This document shows, one piece after another, positions 1 through 8,680 of a DNA stretch of 64,000 nt. The translations under genes and the position numbers were made by a program. The notes beneath the pieces were generated by a model. The model was given only the letters and a program-made list of their open reading frames with translations, was not told where the DNA came from and did no database searches. Positions within the stretch are counted from its first letter, which is position 1; each line of letters opens with the position of its first letter. Source of the stretch: Chitinophagaceae bacterium (lineage in GTDB: Bacteria; Bacteroidota; Bacteroidia; Chitinophagales; Chitinophagaceae); the NCBI GenBank assembly GCA_019638595.1, contig JAHBTJ010000005.1, positions 1 to 64,000 of the forward strand, read 5' to 3'.

Positions 1-1
1 G

Positions 2-1171
2 AACCGCGATCTGTCCATGCATCTGGAATACCATGCTGCAGACATGATCATGATAGACTTTGCCGGTAAAAAGCAGTACTATGTAGACGTGGATACAGGA
101 GAGCAGATCGCCTGCGAAGTATTTATAGCCATTCTTCCTTACAGTGGGCTTATATTTTGTAAAGCAGTACGCTCGCAGCAAACAGCAGACTTTACAGACT
201 GCATTAACAGTATGCTGAAGTTTTATGGAGGTGTACCCGCTACCATTATTTGCGATAATCTTAAAACCGCAGTCACCCGTGCAGATCGCTATGAGCCGCA
301 GTTTACTGATGTATGCCACCAGCTCTCAGCACATTATACTACTACCTTCAGCGCCACCCGCCCCTATAGCCCACGTGATAAAGCGATGGTGGAACGGGCG
401 GTGAACATTGTATACACTCACGTATATGCACCGTTACGCCACCAGGTTTTTAACAGCCTGTATGCACTTAACACAGCTATGCAACTTCAACTGGCATTGC
501 TTAATGATAAGCCTTACAAAAACACGCCTTACAGCCGCCGCTGGTTTTTTGACGAGCAGGAACAAGCCTTGCTTAAATTGCTGCCCCCGGAGCCCTTTAT
601 CTCAAAAAAGGTAACACAGCTTACCATACAGCGTAACTATCATGTACAGCTAAACGAAGACCACCGCTATTACAGTGTGCCTTACCAGCATGTGGGTAAA
701 AAAGTAAAAGTGCTCTATGACGCCAGGGTGGTAGAAGTATACCTGGATGGAGCGCGCATAGCCTTGCACGTACGTTCCCCGCACAGCAAGGCTTATATTA
801 CCCAGTCAGATCATATGCCTCCGCATCACCAGAAAATGCAGCAGATAAAAGGGTTTAACCGCGATGATCTACTGGCACAAGCTACCCGTTTAGGCACAAA
901 CGTAGTGCAGGCTGCAACCCTGATGCTGGAGAACAGCATTTATATCGAGCAAAACTATAAAGCCTGCTTTGGCATGCTGATGCTGCATAAAAAATACACT
1001 GCCGCAAGGCTGGATGCCGCTTGTGCCAGAGCCCTGCAGGGTACAAGGGTAAACTACACCATGATCAAAAATATATTGGAACGGGGCCTGGATAAACAAA
1101 CACAATTACCCCTTAGCAACACCCCCATACCCCCTCATGATAATATCCGTGGAAAAGATCAGTATCAATAA
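2..1171 (+). CDS. istA: IS21-family transposase IstA, 5' end missing
   Basis: This is the DDE-type transposase of the element, which cuts and joins DNA ends with help from IstB. The reading frame is open to the window edge, so the N-terminal helix-turn-helix region is absent and the Met at 17 is unlikely to be the true start. Counting from that Met, the rve-like catalytic core shows Asp14 (MIDFAG), Asp80 (CDNLK) and Glu126 (MVERAV), which fit the DDE triad. The C-terminal part matches the usual IstA tail (YYSVPYQHVGKKV). istB follows 28 bp downstream. Nothing in the visible part is broken, so it may be active. Confidence 0.92.
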   Translation, partial: NRDLSMHLEYHAADMIMIDFAGKKQYYVDVDTGEQIACEVFIAILPYSGLIFCKAVRSQQTADFTDCINSMLKFYGGVPATIICDNLKTAVTRADRYEPQFTDVCHQLSAHYTTTFSATRPYSPRDKAMVERAVNIVYTHVYAPLRHQVFNSLYALNTAMQLQLALLNDKPYKNTPYSRRWFFDEQEQALLKLLPPEPFISKKVTQLTIQRNYHVQLNEDHRYYSVPYQHVGKKVKVLYDARVVEVYLDGARIALHVRSPHSKAYITQSDHMPPHHQKMQQIKGFNRDDLLAQATRLGTNVVQAATLMLENSIYIEQNYKACFGMLMLHKKYTAARLDAACARALQGTRVNYTMIKNILERGLDKQTQLPLSNTPIPPHDNIRGKDQYQ

Positions 1172-1199
1172 TCATTTACAAACAAATACAATAGTAATT

Positions 1200-1940
1200 A
1201 TGAACACAACACAGACATTGCAACAACTGCAACAACTTCGCCTTCAGGGCATGCATCATGCTTATCGCTCCCAACTGGAACTACCGCTAAACCAGCAACT
1301 GGAAACACACGACCTGGTAGCGCATCTCACACAAGCCGAAGAACTGAACCGGGCCAACGAAAAAACAGCCTGGTATCTCAAACTGGCAAAACTTCGTTTG
1401 CCTGCCACTGTAGAACAAATAGAATGCAGCCCTGCGCGCAACCTCTCCAAACAACAGCTTGCAGCCCTTACTGAAGGACGCTATCTTCAGCATGGAGAAA
1501 ATATTCTAATCACCGGTGCCACGGGTTGTGGTAAAAGTTACCTTGCCTGCGCTCTGGGACACCAGGCCTGCCTGCAGGGATATAAAACCACCTATCTCAA
1601 TATGAACCGCCTTATTGAAAAAGTAACCCTCTCTAAACTTGATGGCTCCTACATTAAGATGCTCAATCACCTCGAAAAGCAAACCCTCATTATCCTGGAC
1701 GATTTTGGACTGCAACCCCTCACGCAGGAAATCAGGCTTACGCTGCTGCAACTACTTGAAGACCGCTATGGAAAGAAAAGTATTATCATTACCTCGCAGC
1801 TACCCGTAGCAAAATGGTATGAATACATCAATGATCCTACACTTGCAGATGCCATCATGGACAGAATGACAGCCAACGCCAGCCGTATTGAATTAAAAGG
1901 TGAGTCTCTGCGAAGGAAAAAAACAAAAACAAATCAATAG
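1200..1940 (+). CDS. istB: IS21-family helper ATPase IstB
   Basis: IstB is the AAA+ ATPase that assists IstA in target selection. The 246-residue protein has a Walker A motif (GATGCGKS), a Walker B motif (IILDDFG) and the family's C-terminal TSQLP and MDRM segments. The ATG at 1200 is preferred over an in-frame ATG at 1137 because the protein then begins MNTTQTLQQLQQLRLQGM, like other IstB proteins, and the earlier start would overlap istA. Length is normal for the family and no frameshift is visible. Confidence 0.93.
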   Translation: MNTTQTLQQLQQLRLQGMHHAYRSQLELPLNQQLETHDLVAHLTQAEELNRANEKTAWYLKLAKLRLPATVEQIECSPARNLSKQQLAALTEGRYLQHGENILITGATGCGKSYLACALGHQACLQGYKTTYLNMNRLIEKVTLSKLDGSYIKMLNHLEKQTLIILDDFGLQPLTQEIRLTLLQLLEDRYGKKSIIITSQLPVAKWYEYINDPTLADAIMDRMTANASRIELKGESLRRKKTKTNQ

Positions 1941-1974
1941 ACATTTGTATTTTTAACCCTCTTTAAGTTCTTAC

Positions 1975-2262
1975 TCATATTGCCCGCAAGCAGGGTGGGT
2001 CAACATCCCAGAACCAAGGGGCAACATCACCAGAATTTACAGTCGAGTATGTAAATTCGGCTTTCTTCCATTTTTGAGTTGCAAAATATGTCGCAAAAGT
2101 TGCTATTACTGCAGTTGCAGTAAATATCAAAGTTGCAATCTTAATTTTAATATCTATCCTATCTTTTTTCGAAATTGCATCGTCAGATGACGGTTCATTA
2201 ATTTTTTCACTTAAGGTAGTTTGTTTCTCTTTATTATCATTATTATTATTAGAATTACTCAT
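1975..2262 (-). pseudogene. Small membrane protein gene truncated by the IS insertion
   Basis: The open frame encodes 95 residues. The first roughly 73 are native: an Asn/Lys/Glu-rich start, then one hydrophobic segment at about residues 42-61 (IATLIFTATAVIATFATYFA). From about residue 74 the frame reads into the IS end (VNSGDVAPWFWDV...) and stops inside the element. The original C-terminus is therefore lost and replaced by about 21 IS-encoded residues. The start overlaps the end of the upstream secreted-protein gene by 8 nt, so the two were probably one transcription unit. I do not recognise the family. Confidence 0.6.
1997..2035. repeat. Tandem terminal sites of the IS21 element
   Basis: Two directly repeated copies occur just inside the right end: GGGTCAACATCCCAGAA (1997-2013) and GGGGCAACATCACCAGAA (2018-2035). 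They differ by one substitution and one inserted base. Repeated transposase-binding sites inside the termini are a known feature of IS21 elements. The matching left-end copies are outside the window. Confidence 0.6.
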
Positions 2263-2746
2263 ATATGTAAATGAATTTGTATTTTTTTTGAAATCCCAAT
2301 AAGCTTTTCAGATTAGATTTGTTATTGTCAAAGGTTGGTGTCAAATAAAAGAATTTCCCTTTGCATCCAGTAACTTCTTGAACATTAAATGTAAAGTAGT
2401 AGTACCCATTTTTATATGTTGGCTTTATATAAGTTATAGCTTCGTATTTTTCTTCCATTGGTCTAGTTGAACTTTGTTGTCTTTGCTGTTGCCCTCGACT
2501 TTCTATAAAAATAAACCGTTTTTTAAATACAGTTTTTGTACCACAACCTTCTGACTTAAGACTATCAATTAGGAAATCTTTTTGAGGAGAATAAATTCTT
2601 AATTCAATTTTATCATTGGGTTTTGATACACTTATTACTTGTGTGTTATTCTGAACTATATCATTCACTCTAATTTCAATTTCATTCTGTCCAAAAAGGC
2701 TATAAGCAAGCAGAGTAAGTGAATAAATTAGTATTAAGTGTTTCAT
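2255..2746 (-). CDS. Secreted protein of unknown function
   Basis: The 163-residue product starts with a clear signal peptide (MKHLILIYSLTLLAYSLFGQ, cleavage probably after GQ). The mature part is rich in Lys, Asn and Gln, has two Cys residues (in SEGCGTK and VTGCKG) and no motif I recognise. It overlaps the IS-truncated membrane protein gene by 8 nt. The AT-rich composition differs from the housekeeping genes that follow, which fits an accessory or transferred pair. Function is not assigned. Confidence 0.65.
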   Translation of the reverse strand: MKHLILIYSLTLLAYSLFGQNEIEIRVNDIVQNNTQVISVSKPNDKIELRIYSPQKDFLIDSLKSEGCGTKTVFKKRFIFIESRGQQQRQQSSTRPMEEKYEAITYIKPTYKNGYYYFTFNVQEVTGCKGKFFYLTPTFDNNKSNLKSLLGFQKKYKFIYIYE

Positions 2747-3250
2747 CTCTTTGTATTATTTAGTTTTCTATCATGGTTGTTAATGTTCTACGTGTGGGTT
2801 TCCGCTAACCCATAAACTTATGCCATTACCCCCAATTTGCCCGTATTGAAAATCATTGATTTAGCGTTATATATTTTATATTGTAGTTGTGCTAATACAA
2901 ATTTGACATATCCATGTATAATCGCTAATCAATGCTTTAAAACGACTATCCATCCCACAGCTTCGCCACCTCAGTCACATGAGTGCATATTCCGGTAGTT
3001 ATAGATTATTTAATTGTACAGCACGCATTCATCAACATGCATCTCACTATAAAAAGGAGTGCGTAATAAGCACTTCAGCCGCGCTGTAGACGTTATATAA
3101 AAATCAACCATGAATTACTTCTTCAGGCGGGGTAACGGTTCAGGATTATCAGTGGAGAGAGGATTAAGTATGCCAACGCAAATAAATGTAAAACAATTAT
3201 TTTGCTTTTACAATAAGGCGGAGGAAATTTTTTGGAGCGGCTGAAGGTCT

Positions 3251-3300
3251 GGAATTTGTAGTTTATAGTTTTTGTTTGTAGTGTATGGTTTGTGCCTCAT
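3251..3300. repeat. Degenerate TTTATAGTTT-type dispersed repeat
   Basis: A short run of TTTGTAGTTTATAGTTTTTG and TTTGTAGTGTATGGTTTG, the same vocabulary as the longer repeat blocks at 12308, 18120, 18740, 29457, 50450 and 51777. Only one arm of the usual inverted arrangement is seen here. Confidence 0.5.
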
Positions 3301-3364
3301 AGCTGCCCACAGTAGCTTGTGTAAAATGGTTAGTTTATGGAGCAGGTATATATAACCACAACCT

Positions 3365-3466
3365 TTATTCGATCTTCAGCGAAGCGTTCTTTGACATGAG
3401 GTACGATGTCAGTTGTTTGATCTTGCCCTCTTTCCTTATTTTTTGAAATAGCCATTTGCATTTTTT
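3365..3466 (-). pseudogene. Possible 3' remnant of an unidentified gene
   Basis: A minus-strand frame without a start codon encodes about 33 residues of protein-like composition (it ends ...LTSYLMSKNASLKIE) before a stop. An overlapping frame of 40-odd residues starts with ATG but looks less natural. It lies just downstream of rocD on the same strand. I read it as a possible degraded gene end near the IS-rich boundary; it could be chance. Confidence 0.2.
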
Positions 3467-3478
3467 TTAAGATGTTAT

Positions 3479-4714
3479 TTAATGCAATGCTTCTAAACCT
3501 GTATCAATTATTTCGAGGCATTCACCTACCTGTTCTTCGGTAATAATTAACGGGGGTGCCAACCTGATCTTATCGCCGTGAGTGGGCTTTGCCAGCAACC
3601 CTTTTTCCTTTAGCTCCACGCATAATTTCCATGCGGCATTGGCATCGGCATGTTTAATAACAATGGCATTTAATAATCCTTTTCCCCTTATAAAGGCTAT
3701 ATGCGGAGAACGGATATTTTGTAAGCCATCACGCAAAAGTATCCCCATCTTTTCAGCATTCTCTGCCATTTTCTCCTCCTTTAATATAGTCAGCGCTTCT
3801 ATCGCTATTTTGCAGGCCAGGGGATTGCCGCCATAGGTGGAACCATGCTCGCCGGGCTTTAATGTAAGCATAATCCCGTTATCAGCCAATACCGCGCTTA
3901 CCGGCAGCATACCGCCGCTCAAGGCTTTTCCCAGTATCAGTATATCAGGGCGAACATTTTCATGATCGCAACACAACATTTTTCCTGTTCTGCACAGCCC
4001 GGTTTGTATTTCATCGGCTATCAGTAAAACATTGTGTTGTGTGCAAAGCTTCCTGGCGGCAAGCAGGTAGCCTTCATCCGGAACCTCCACACCGGCTTCG
4101 CCCTGTACAGGTTCCACTAAAAAACCGGCTACGTTTTTATCTTCTAATGCAAGTTCCAGCGCCGCTGCATCGTTGTATGGAATTATGTCGAACCCCGGTG
4201 TGTAGGGTCCAAATCCTGATGTTGATACCGGATCGGTACTGAATGAAATAACGGAAAGCGTTCTGCCATGAAAATTGTTGGCACATACAATAATCTTTGC
4301 TTTGTTTGCAGGAATGCCTTTTACCTGGTAAGCCCATTTGCGGCATAATTTTAAAGCGGTTTCAACCGCTTCTACGCCTGTATTCATAGGTAACACCTTA
4401 TCGTAACCGAAGTAACGGGTAATGAACTGTTCATATTCGCCCAGCAGGCTGCTGTGAAAGGCCCTGGAAGTAAGTGTAAGCCGTTGCGCCTGTTCCGTGA
4501 TTGCCTGTACCAGCCGGGGATGGCAATGCCCCTGGTTGACGGCTGAATATCCGCTCAGGAAATCGTAATACCTGTTTCCCCCCACATCCCATACAAATAC
4601 TCCTTTGCCCCGATCCAGCACTACCGGGAGCGGGTGATAATTATGTGCGCCATATTTTTCTTCTAATGATAAATAATAAGAGATTTTATCTCCTGCGGGA
4701 ATAGTTAAAGACAT
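3479..4714 (-). CDS. rocD: Ornithine aminotransferase
   Basis: This PLP enzyme converts L-ornithine and 2-oxoglutarate to glutamate semialdehyde and glutamate, linking arginine and proline metabolism in the cytoplasm. The 411-residue length is normal for bacterial class-III ornithine aminotransferases. Visible landmarks are Asp234 in IADEIQTG (pairs with the PLP ring nitrogen) and Lys263 in LGKALSGG (Schiff-base lysine), with the family N-terminus ([15 protein letters not shown]). It stands alone, with no arginine gene adjacent. Other class-III aminotransferases are possible but the N-terminal signature favours RocD. Confidence 0.93.
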   Translation of the reverse strand: MSLTIPAGDKISYYLSLEEKYGAHNYHPLPVVLDRGKGVFVWDVGGNRYYDFLSGYSAVNQGHCHPRLVQAITEQAQRLTLTSRAFHSSLLGEYEQFITRYFGYDKVLPMNTGVEAVETALKLCRKWAYQVKGIPANKAKIIVCANNFHGRTLSVISFSTDPVSTSGFGPYTPGFDIIPYNDAAALELALEDKNVAGFLVEPVQGEAGVEVPDEGYLLAARKLCTQHNVLLIADEIQTGLCRTGKMLCCDHENVRPDILILGKALSGGMLPVSAVLADNGIMLTLKPGEHGSTYGGNPLACKIAIEALTILKEEKMAENAEKMGILLRDGLQNIRSPHIAFIRGKGLLNAIVIKHADANAAWKLCVELKEKGLLAKPTHGDKIRLAPPLIITEEQVGECLEIIDTGLEALH

Positions 4715-4891
4715 AAGGAACGTTTGTTGATGATAGAAAAATGCAGATCAATGCATATTGATCCGGGAAGGCCGGTACAATATCAGCCGATACTGTTATG
4801 ATCGAGAAAATCGAGGTTACGATCAAGAAAAGACAATATGTGCGCTTTTATTAAGATGACGCTGAATTTACCACAAGTTACACATCTTTTC

Positions 4892-5725
4892 TTAGTCTGT
4901 TGATATCCATTTATGAAGATAGCCGCCGGGGAAAGAGATAGCAGGCTTTTCATTCTTTTTGAACAAGCCAAATACGGTAGATCCGCTTCCGGTCATAGAA
5001 GCATATACAGCCCCGTTTTGATATAATAGCTTTTTTAATTCTTTTACAGGAGGATATTCCCCGAATACCGGCTCTTCAAAATCGTTTACCAGCGTTGTTT
5101 TCCAGGTTTCAACAGGGCGTGCTGTAATATCCGTAATCAAAACATCATGTGGAACAGGAGTAAGCTTTGAAAATGCCCACCCTGTATTAATATGTATTCC
5201 CGGGTTTACGATCAGCAGTGTATAAGGGGAAAGATCAACGGTTACAGGAGTGAGTATTTCTCCGCGGCCTGTAGCGTAGCAGGGTTTGTTCACAATAAAA
5301 AAAGGGCAATCGCTTCCTAATTGAAGGCTGTATTCGATCAGTTGACCGGCAGTAAGCGCAAGATTGAATTTCTTATTCAACAGGGTAAGCATGAACGCGC
5401 CATCTGCAGAGCCTCCGCCCAGTCCCGCGCCGGTTGGAATATTTTTATGCAGGTGCATTTGAACGGGAGGCAATTGCGGGAAATCATTTTTAAGCAGTTG
5501 CCAGGCTTTATAACATATATTACCGGAAACCTGGCCGGGCACAGGCAGCCCCGAAAAGGAAGCCTCAAGGTTTGTATGATGGGCAGAATTGCCGGGGTGA
5601 ATGACCTCCAGCGCATCGAACCAGCCGACCGGGAAAAAAACGGTTTCAAGGTTATGAAACCCGTCATTCCTCCGGGAAACAATGTGTAAACCAAGATTGA
5701 TCTTGCAGTTGGGAAAGACTACCAC
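4892..5725 (-). CDS. ispE: 4-diphosphocytidyl-2-C-methyl-D-erythritol kinase
   Basis: IspE phosphorylates CDP-methylerythritol in the non-mevalonate isoprenoid pathway. The 277-residue protein has the GHMP-kinase layout: the substrate lysine region NCKINLGL near the N-terminus, the ATP-binding glycine loop at about residues 96-110 (PTGAGLGGGSADGAF), the GSDCPFF motif and a C-terminal MTGSGSTVFG motif. It begins 20 bp after the end of the DUF151 nuclease gene, so the two are probably co-transcribed. No defect is visible. Confidence 0.95.
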   Translation of the reverse strand: MVVFPNCKINLGLHIVSRRNDGFHNLETVFFPVGWFDALEVIHPGNSAHHTNLEASFSGLPVPGQVSGNICYKAWQLLKNDFPQLPPVQMHLHKNIPTGAGLGGGSADGAFMLTLLNKKFNLALTAGQLIEYSLQLGSDCPFFIVNKPCYATGRGEILTPVTVDLSPYTLLIVNPGIHINTGWAFSKLTPVPHDVLITDITARPVETWKTTLVNDFEEPVFGEYPPVKELKKLLYQNGAVYASMTGSGSTVFGLFKKNEKPAISFPGGYLHKWISTD

Positions 5726-5745
5726 AGTAACAGGTATTGGTAAGC

Positions 5746-6345
5746 CTAATATTTCTTTTTCCGATGATTGATCTCATCCCTGATAGCGATGGCGCGCAGG
5801 TAATCTTCCTGTTCCAGCACTTCACTCAGTAATTGGTTCAGTTCCTCCAGCGACATTCCTTTCAGGTCATCTTTTGATCCGCCGCTACTTTGTACCGTCG
5901 CGGTTTCTTCTTCTCCTTTTTTCTTCTTCCCCGAATCTTCCATTAATATGCCCGCGCTTTCCAGTATATGTTCGTAGGTGTAAATGGGGCAACCAAAACG
6001 AACCGCCAGCGCCAGCGCGTCTGAAGTCCTGGAATCTATTTCAACCGTATCGTGCTCGTTACTGCAAAGCAGTTTTGAATAAAATATACCTTCCTGCAAA
6101 TCGCTGATAATAATTTCATGAAGCTCCACATTAAAGGCCATCATAAAATTTTTCATCAGGTCGTGTGTCAGTGGCCTGCTGGGCTGCATTCTTTCCAATG
6201 CAACTGCAATGGCCTGTGCCTCAAACCCTCCAATAACAATGGGTAATCGTCTTAAACCATTCGTTTCCCCCAGAACAACAGCATACGAATGCGTTTGTGT
6301 AATGCTATGCGACAATGCTACTATTTCCAGTTCTATTTTCTTCAT
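5746..6345 (-). CDS. Bifunctional nuclease family protein (DUF151) with C-terminal UVR motif
   Basis: The 199-residue protein begins with a BFN/DUF151 domain (about 1-130; ALSHSITQTHSYAVVLGE..., with the conserved LPIVIGGFEAQAIA and SRTSDALALAVR segments). A charged linker follows, then a C-terminal UvrB/UvrC-like motif (about 162-195; LNQLLSEVLEQEDYLRAIAIRD). Plant homologues have been reported to cleave RNA and DNA; the role in bacteria is less clear. It is upstream of ispE and separated from etfA by a strong terminator. Confidence 0.88.
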   Translation of the reverse strand: MKKIELEIVALSHSITQTHSYAVVLGETNGLRRLPIVIGGFEAQAIAVALERMQPSRPLTHDLMKNFMMAFNVELHEIIISDLQEGIFYSKLLCSNEHDTVEIDSRTSDALALAVRFGCPIYTYEHILESAGILMEDSGKKKKGEEETATVQSSGGSKDDLKGMSLEELNQLLSEVLEQEDYLRAIAIRDEINHRKKKY

Positions 6346-6402
6346 AATCTGTTGCGAATGTACAAGAATTTTGTAAAAAGCATATCTTCAAAAGCTTAAA
6401 AT

Positions 6403-6436
6403 ACAAAACCGCTCCGGTTAACCGGAGCGGTTTTGT
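6403..6436 (-). terminator. Rho-independent terminator after etfA
   Basis: A perfect 17+17 bp palindrome (arm ACAAAACCGCTCCGGTT) lies between the end of etfA and the start of the DUF151 gene. On the minus strand it ends in TTTTGTATTTT, a U-rich tail, so it should end the etfBA transcript. The plus-strand tail (TTTTGTTTG) could also work weakly. Confidence 0.85.
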
Positions 6437-6453
6437 TTGAAGGGTCTGTTTTC

Positions 6454-7422
6454 TCATGCTACGCCTTTAAGCTTCTTTACTTCTTCTATTATTCCGGGCA
6501 CCACTTCAAAAGCATCGCCTACTATGCCATAATCGGCTGCTTTAAAGAATGGAGCTTCCGGATCTTTATTGATTACTACAATTGTTTTACTCCTGTTAAC
6601 ACCCGCCAGGTGTTGTATGGCTCCCGAAATACCGATAGCTATATACAGGTTGGGAGCAATTGCCAGGCCGGTTTGCCCTACATGTTCGTGATGGGGGCGC
6701 CAGTGCGTATCTGCTACCGGGCGGCTGCAGGCGGTGGCGGCGCCCAGCAGTTTTGCAAGCTCTTCTATCATGCCCCAGTTTTCAGGCCCTTTTAATCCGC
6801 GCCCGCCGCTTACTACTACTTCTGCTTCGCCCAGCGGCACATCTCCTTTTACCTTGTTTACCGCGGTTACTTTTACTTTGGGCGTATTAACAGCAGCGGC
6901 AAATGCCGATACCTCAGCATTTCCACCGCCCGCTTCTGTTATTGAAAATGAATTGGGATTAAGTGCTATAATTTTAATATCTGTTTTGATGGCAACATGT
7001 GCAAAAGCCTTTCCGGAAAATACGCTTTTCTTTACCGTAAATCCATTGCCTGTATCGGGTAACGCCACCGCGCCCGATACCAGTCCTGCTTTCAGCTTAA
7101 CTGATAATCCCGGCGCGATCGCTTTGCCATCGGAGTTATTGGAGAGAACAATTATTTTAGCTCCGGCAGCCCTGGCAACCTGCGCTATTACATCGGCAAA
7201 TACCTGTGCATCCAGGTGGTTGAGCTGTTCATCCGCCACATGATATATTTTTTTTACTCCATATTTACCGAGCGCTGCAATATCATCTGTTAATTTGCCC
7301 AGTACCACGGCTTCGGCAGTTGTGCCCAACTGAGACGCAAGTTTTACAGCATAGCTCAACGCTTCGTATGCGCCCTTTTTTACTTGTCCTTCTGATTGAT
7401 CTATAAACGCTAAAACAGACAT
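6454..7422 (-). CDS. etfA: Electron transfer flavoprotein, alpha subunit
   Basis: EtfA binds FAD and, with EtfB, carries electrons from acyl-CoA and related dehydrogenases towards the quinone pool. The 322-residue protein has the variable N-terminal domain and the conserved C-terminal FAD-binding domain ([68 protein letters not shown]). It follows etfB by 49 bp on the same strand and is closed by a terminator, so etfB-etfA is a two-gene operon. Length and motifs are normal. Confidence 0.96.
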   Translation of the reverse strand: MSVLAFIDQSEGQVKKGAYEALSYAVKLASQLGTTAEAVVLGKLTDDIAALGKYGVKKIYHVADEQLNHLDAQVFADVIAQVARAAGAKIIVLSNNSDGKAIAPGLSVKLKAGLVSGAVALPDTGNGFTVKKSVFSGKAFAHVAIKTDIKIIALNPNSFSITEAGGGNAEVSAFAAAVNTPKVKVTAVNKVKGDVPLGEAEVVVSGGRGLKGPENWGMIEELAKLLGAATACSRPVADTHWRPHHEHVGQTGLAIAPNLYIAIGISGAIQHLAGVNRSKTIVVINKDPEAPFFKAADYGIVGDAFEVVPGIIEEVKKLKGVA

Positions 7423-7471
7423 GGCTAAATTTAAGATTTGAAGTTTCTTACCGGATATCCGTGCTTTTGTT

Positions 7472-8215
7472 TCAGATTACTTTAGCTTCTTCGTGCAATA
7501 CCCTTACCAGTTCTGCCGGGTTGTCGGCAGGTATCAGCTTTACGCCTGCTTTTGCAGGCGGCAGCTCAAAGCTTACAATGCCGGTAAAGCTATCGGCAGC
7601 AACAGGCTCCACCACCTTCAATGGCTTTGTTCTGGCAGCCATAATGCCCCGCATATTGGGAATTCTTGCTTCCGCCATTCCCTTTTGGCAACTTACTACA
7701 ACCGGTGTATTTACTTCGCACGATTCTTCCCCGCCTTCGATCTCCCTTGTAATAAGCACCGTGTTGCCATTCAGCTCCAGCTTTGTTGCAAGCGATACGT
7801 AAGGAAGTTCCAGTAGTTCCGCCAGCATTCCGCCGATGGATGCGCTGTTATGATCAATCGTTTCTTTACCGGCTAATACCAGGTCGTAGCTACCCTGCTT
7901 TGCTGTTTCAGCGATCTGGCAGGCCACATAATAGCTGTCGGGGGTGTCGGCGTTGATGCGTATGGCTTCGTCGCCACCCAATGCGAGCGCCTTGCGGATG
8001 ACAGGCTCCACGTCCGCGCCCCCTACAGTTACGAGGTGTATTACGGCAGAGGGGTCTTTTTCTTTTATCTCGATCGCTTTAACCAAAGCGTACCACTCAT
8101 CGTAAGGGTTGATGATCCATTGTACACCATCGGTAGCGAATTTCGTATTGTTATCGGTGAAGGCTATTTTTGCCGTTGTGTCAGGAGATTTGCTTATGCA
8201 GACAAGTATCTTCAT
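7472..8215 (-). CDS. etfB: Electron transfer flavoprotein, beta subunit
   Basis: EtfB is the AMP-binding partner of EtfA. The 247-residue product starts at the ATG at 8215 (MKILVCISKSPDTTAKI), the canonical N-terminus; the frame is open further upstream but that extension has no family resemblance and would run across the intergenic promoter region. The ETF-beta signature is visible (AGKETIDHNSASIGGMLAELL). It is first in the operon with etfA and is divergent from the TPR-tilS genes. Confidence 0.96.
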   Translation of the reverse strand: MKILVCISKSPDTTAKIAFTDNNTKFATDGVQWIINPYDEWYALVKAIEIKEKDPSAVIHLVTVGGADVEPVIRKALALGGDEAIRINADTPDSYYVACQIAETAKQGSYDLVLAGKETIDHNSASIGGMLAELLELPYVSLATKLELNGNTVLITREIEGGEESCEVNTPVVVSCQKGMAEARIPNMRGIMAARTKPLKVVEPVAADSFTGIVSFELPPAKAGVKLIPADNPAELVRVLHEEAKVI

Positions 8216-8282
8216 GAACGGGTGTTTAAAATAAAAATGGTTGGAACGTTGAATAAAGTTGTTTATGCAACCATTTGTTGTG

Positions 8283-8310
8283 CAAATATAATCATCCCCG
8301 TTTATATTTG
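8283..8310. promoter_or_regulatory. Divergent promoter-like boxes between etfB and the TPR gene
   Basis: Two matches to the Bacteroidota -7 consensus TAnnTTTG lie back to back. TATATTTG on the minus strand (8283-8290) points to etfB and TATATTTG on the plus strand (8303-8310) points to the TPR gene at 8343. The matching -33 TTTG boxes are only approximate in spacing. Assignment rests on sequence similarity alone. Confidence 0.45.
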
Positions 8311-8342
8311 ACAAAATCAATGTAAAATAATATTGAGATTGT

Positions 8343-8657
8343 ATGACCAGGAAAGAAAAACTGCAAAATATGCTCCGGCAATCGCCGGAAGACAGCTTTC
8401 TGCAACATGCGCTTGCCATGGAATTGATCAGCGAAGGGAGTGATACAGAGGCGATTGCTTTGTTGGAGGCGATATTGCGCCGGGAACCTTCTTACACAGG
8501 ATCCTATTATCAGCTGGGTAAGTTGCTTGAAAAAAAGGAAGAGTATGCAGCAGCCATTGACTGGTATAAAAAGGGAATGGAAGCGGCCACAAAAGATGGC
8601 GACAGGAAAGCTTATAATGAATTGCATTCGGCTTACGAAGAACTGTCGGGAGACTAA
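8343..8657 (+). CDS. Small TPR-repeat protein
   Basis: This 104-residue soluble protein consists of about two tetratricopeptide-like repeats (ALAMELISEGSDTEAIALLEAILRREP and YYQLGKLLEKKEEYAAAIDWYKKGME), so it is probably a helical protein-binding adaptor. It has no signal peptide. It lies 23 bp upstream of tilS and is likely co-transcribed with it. The partner is not evident. Confidence 0.8.
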   Translation: MTRKEKLQNMLRQSPEDSFLQHALAMELISEGSDTEAIALLEAILRREPSYTGSYYQLGKLLEKKEEYAAAIDWYKKGMEAATKDGDRKAYNELHSAYEELSGD

Positions 8658-8680
8658 CCTCATCATTTTTAAAGTTTATT

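Larger units (their letters stand above)
1..2041 (+). mobile_element. IS21-family insertion sequence, right part
   Basis: This stretch holds istA (cut by the window edge) and istB in the order and orientation typical of IS21 elements. The right end is placed at 2041 because the reverse complement there begins TGTAAATTCTGG. It carries two tandem near-identical sites (1997-2013 and 2018-2035, core CAACATC-CCAGAA), which look like the repeated transposase-binding sites IS21 elements carry at their ends. The left end and any target-site duplication lie outside the window, so the exact boundary is an inference. The element is joined to the 3' part of a minus-strand gene. Confidence 0.85.
2747..3478. 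other. Intergenic region of about 730 bp without a convincing gene
   Basis: No long frame with sensible composition is seen. It contains a small hairpin at 2795-2812 (TGGGTT-6-AACCCA), a copy of the TTTATAGTTT-type dispersed repeat at about 3251-3300, and a short minus-strand frame next to rocD (3365-3466) that may be a gene remnant. The lower-GC character and the neighbouring IS suggest a decayed accessory segment. Confidence 0.5.

Noticed and set aside
4715-4891. Gap between rocD and ispE as a regulatory site
   Set aside because: Apart from ATCGAGAAAATCGAGG-like short words nothing convincing is seen.
6734-7243. A plus-strand frame of 169 codons opposite etfA
   Set aside because: It is an antisense shadow; etfA is clear on the other strand.
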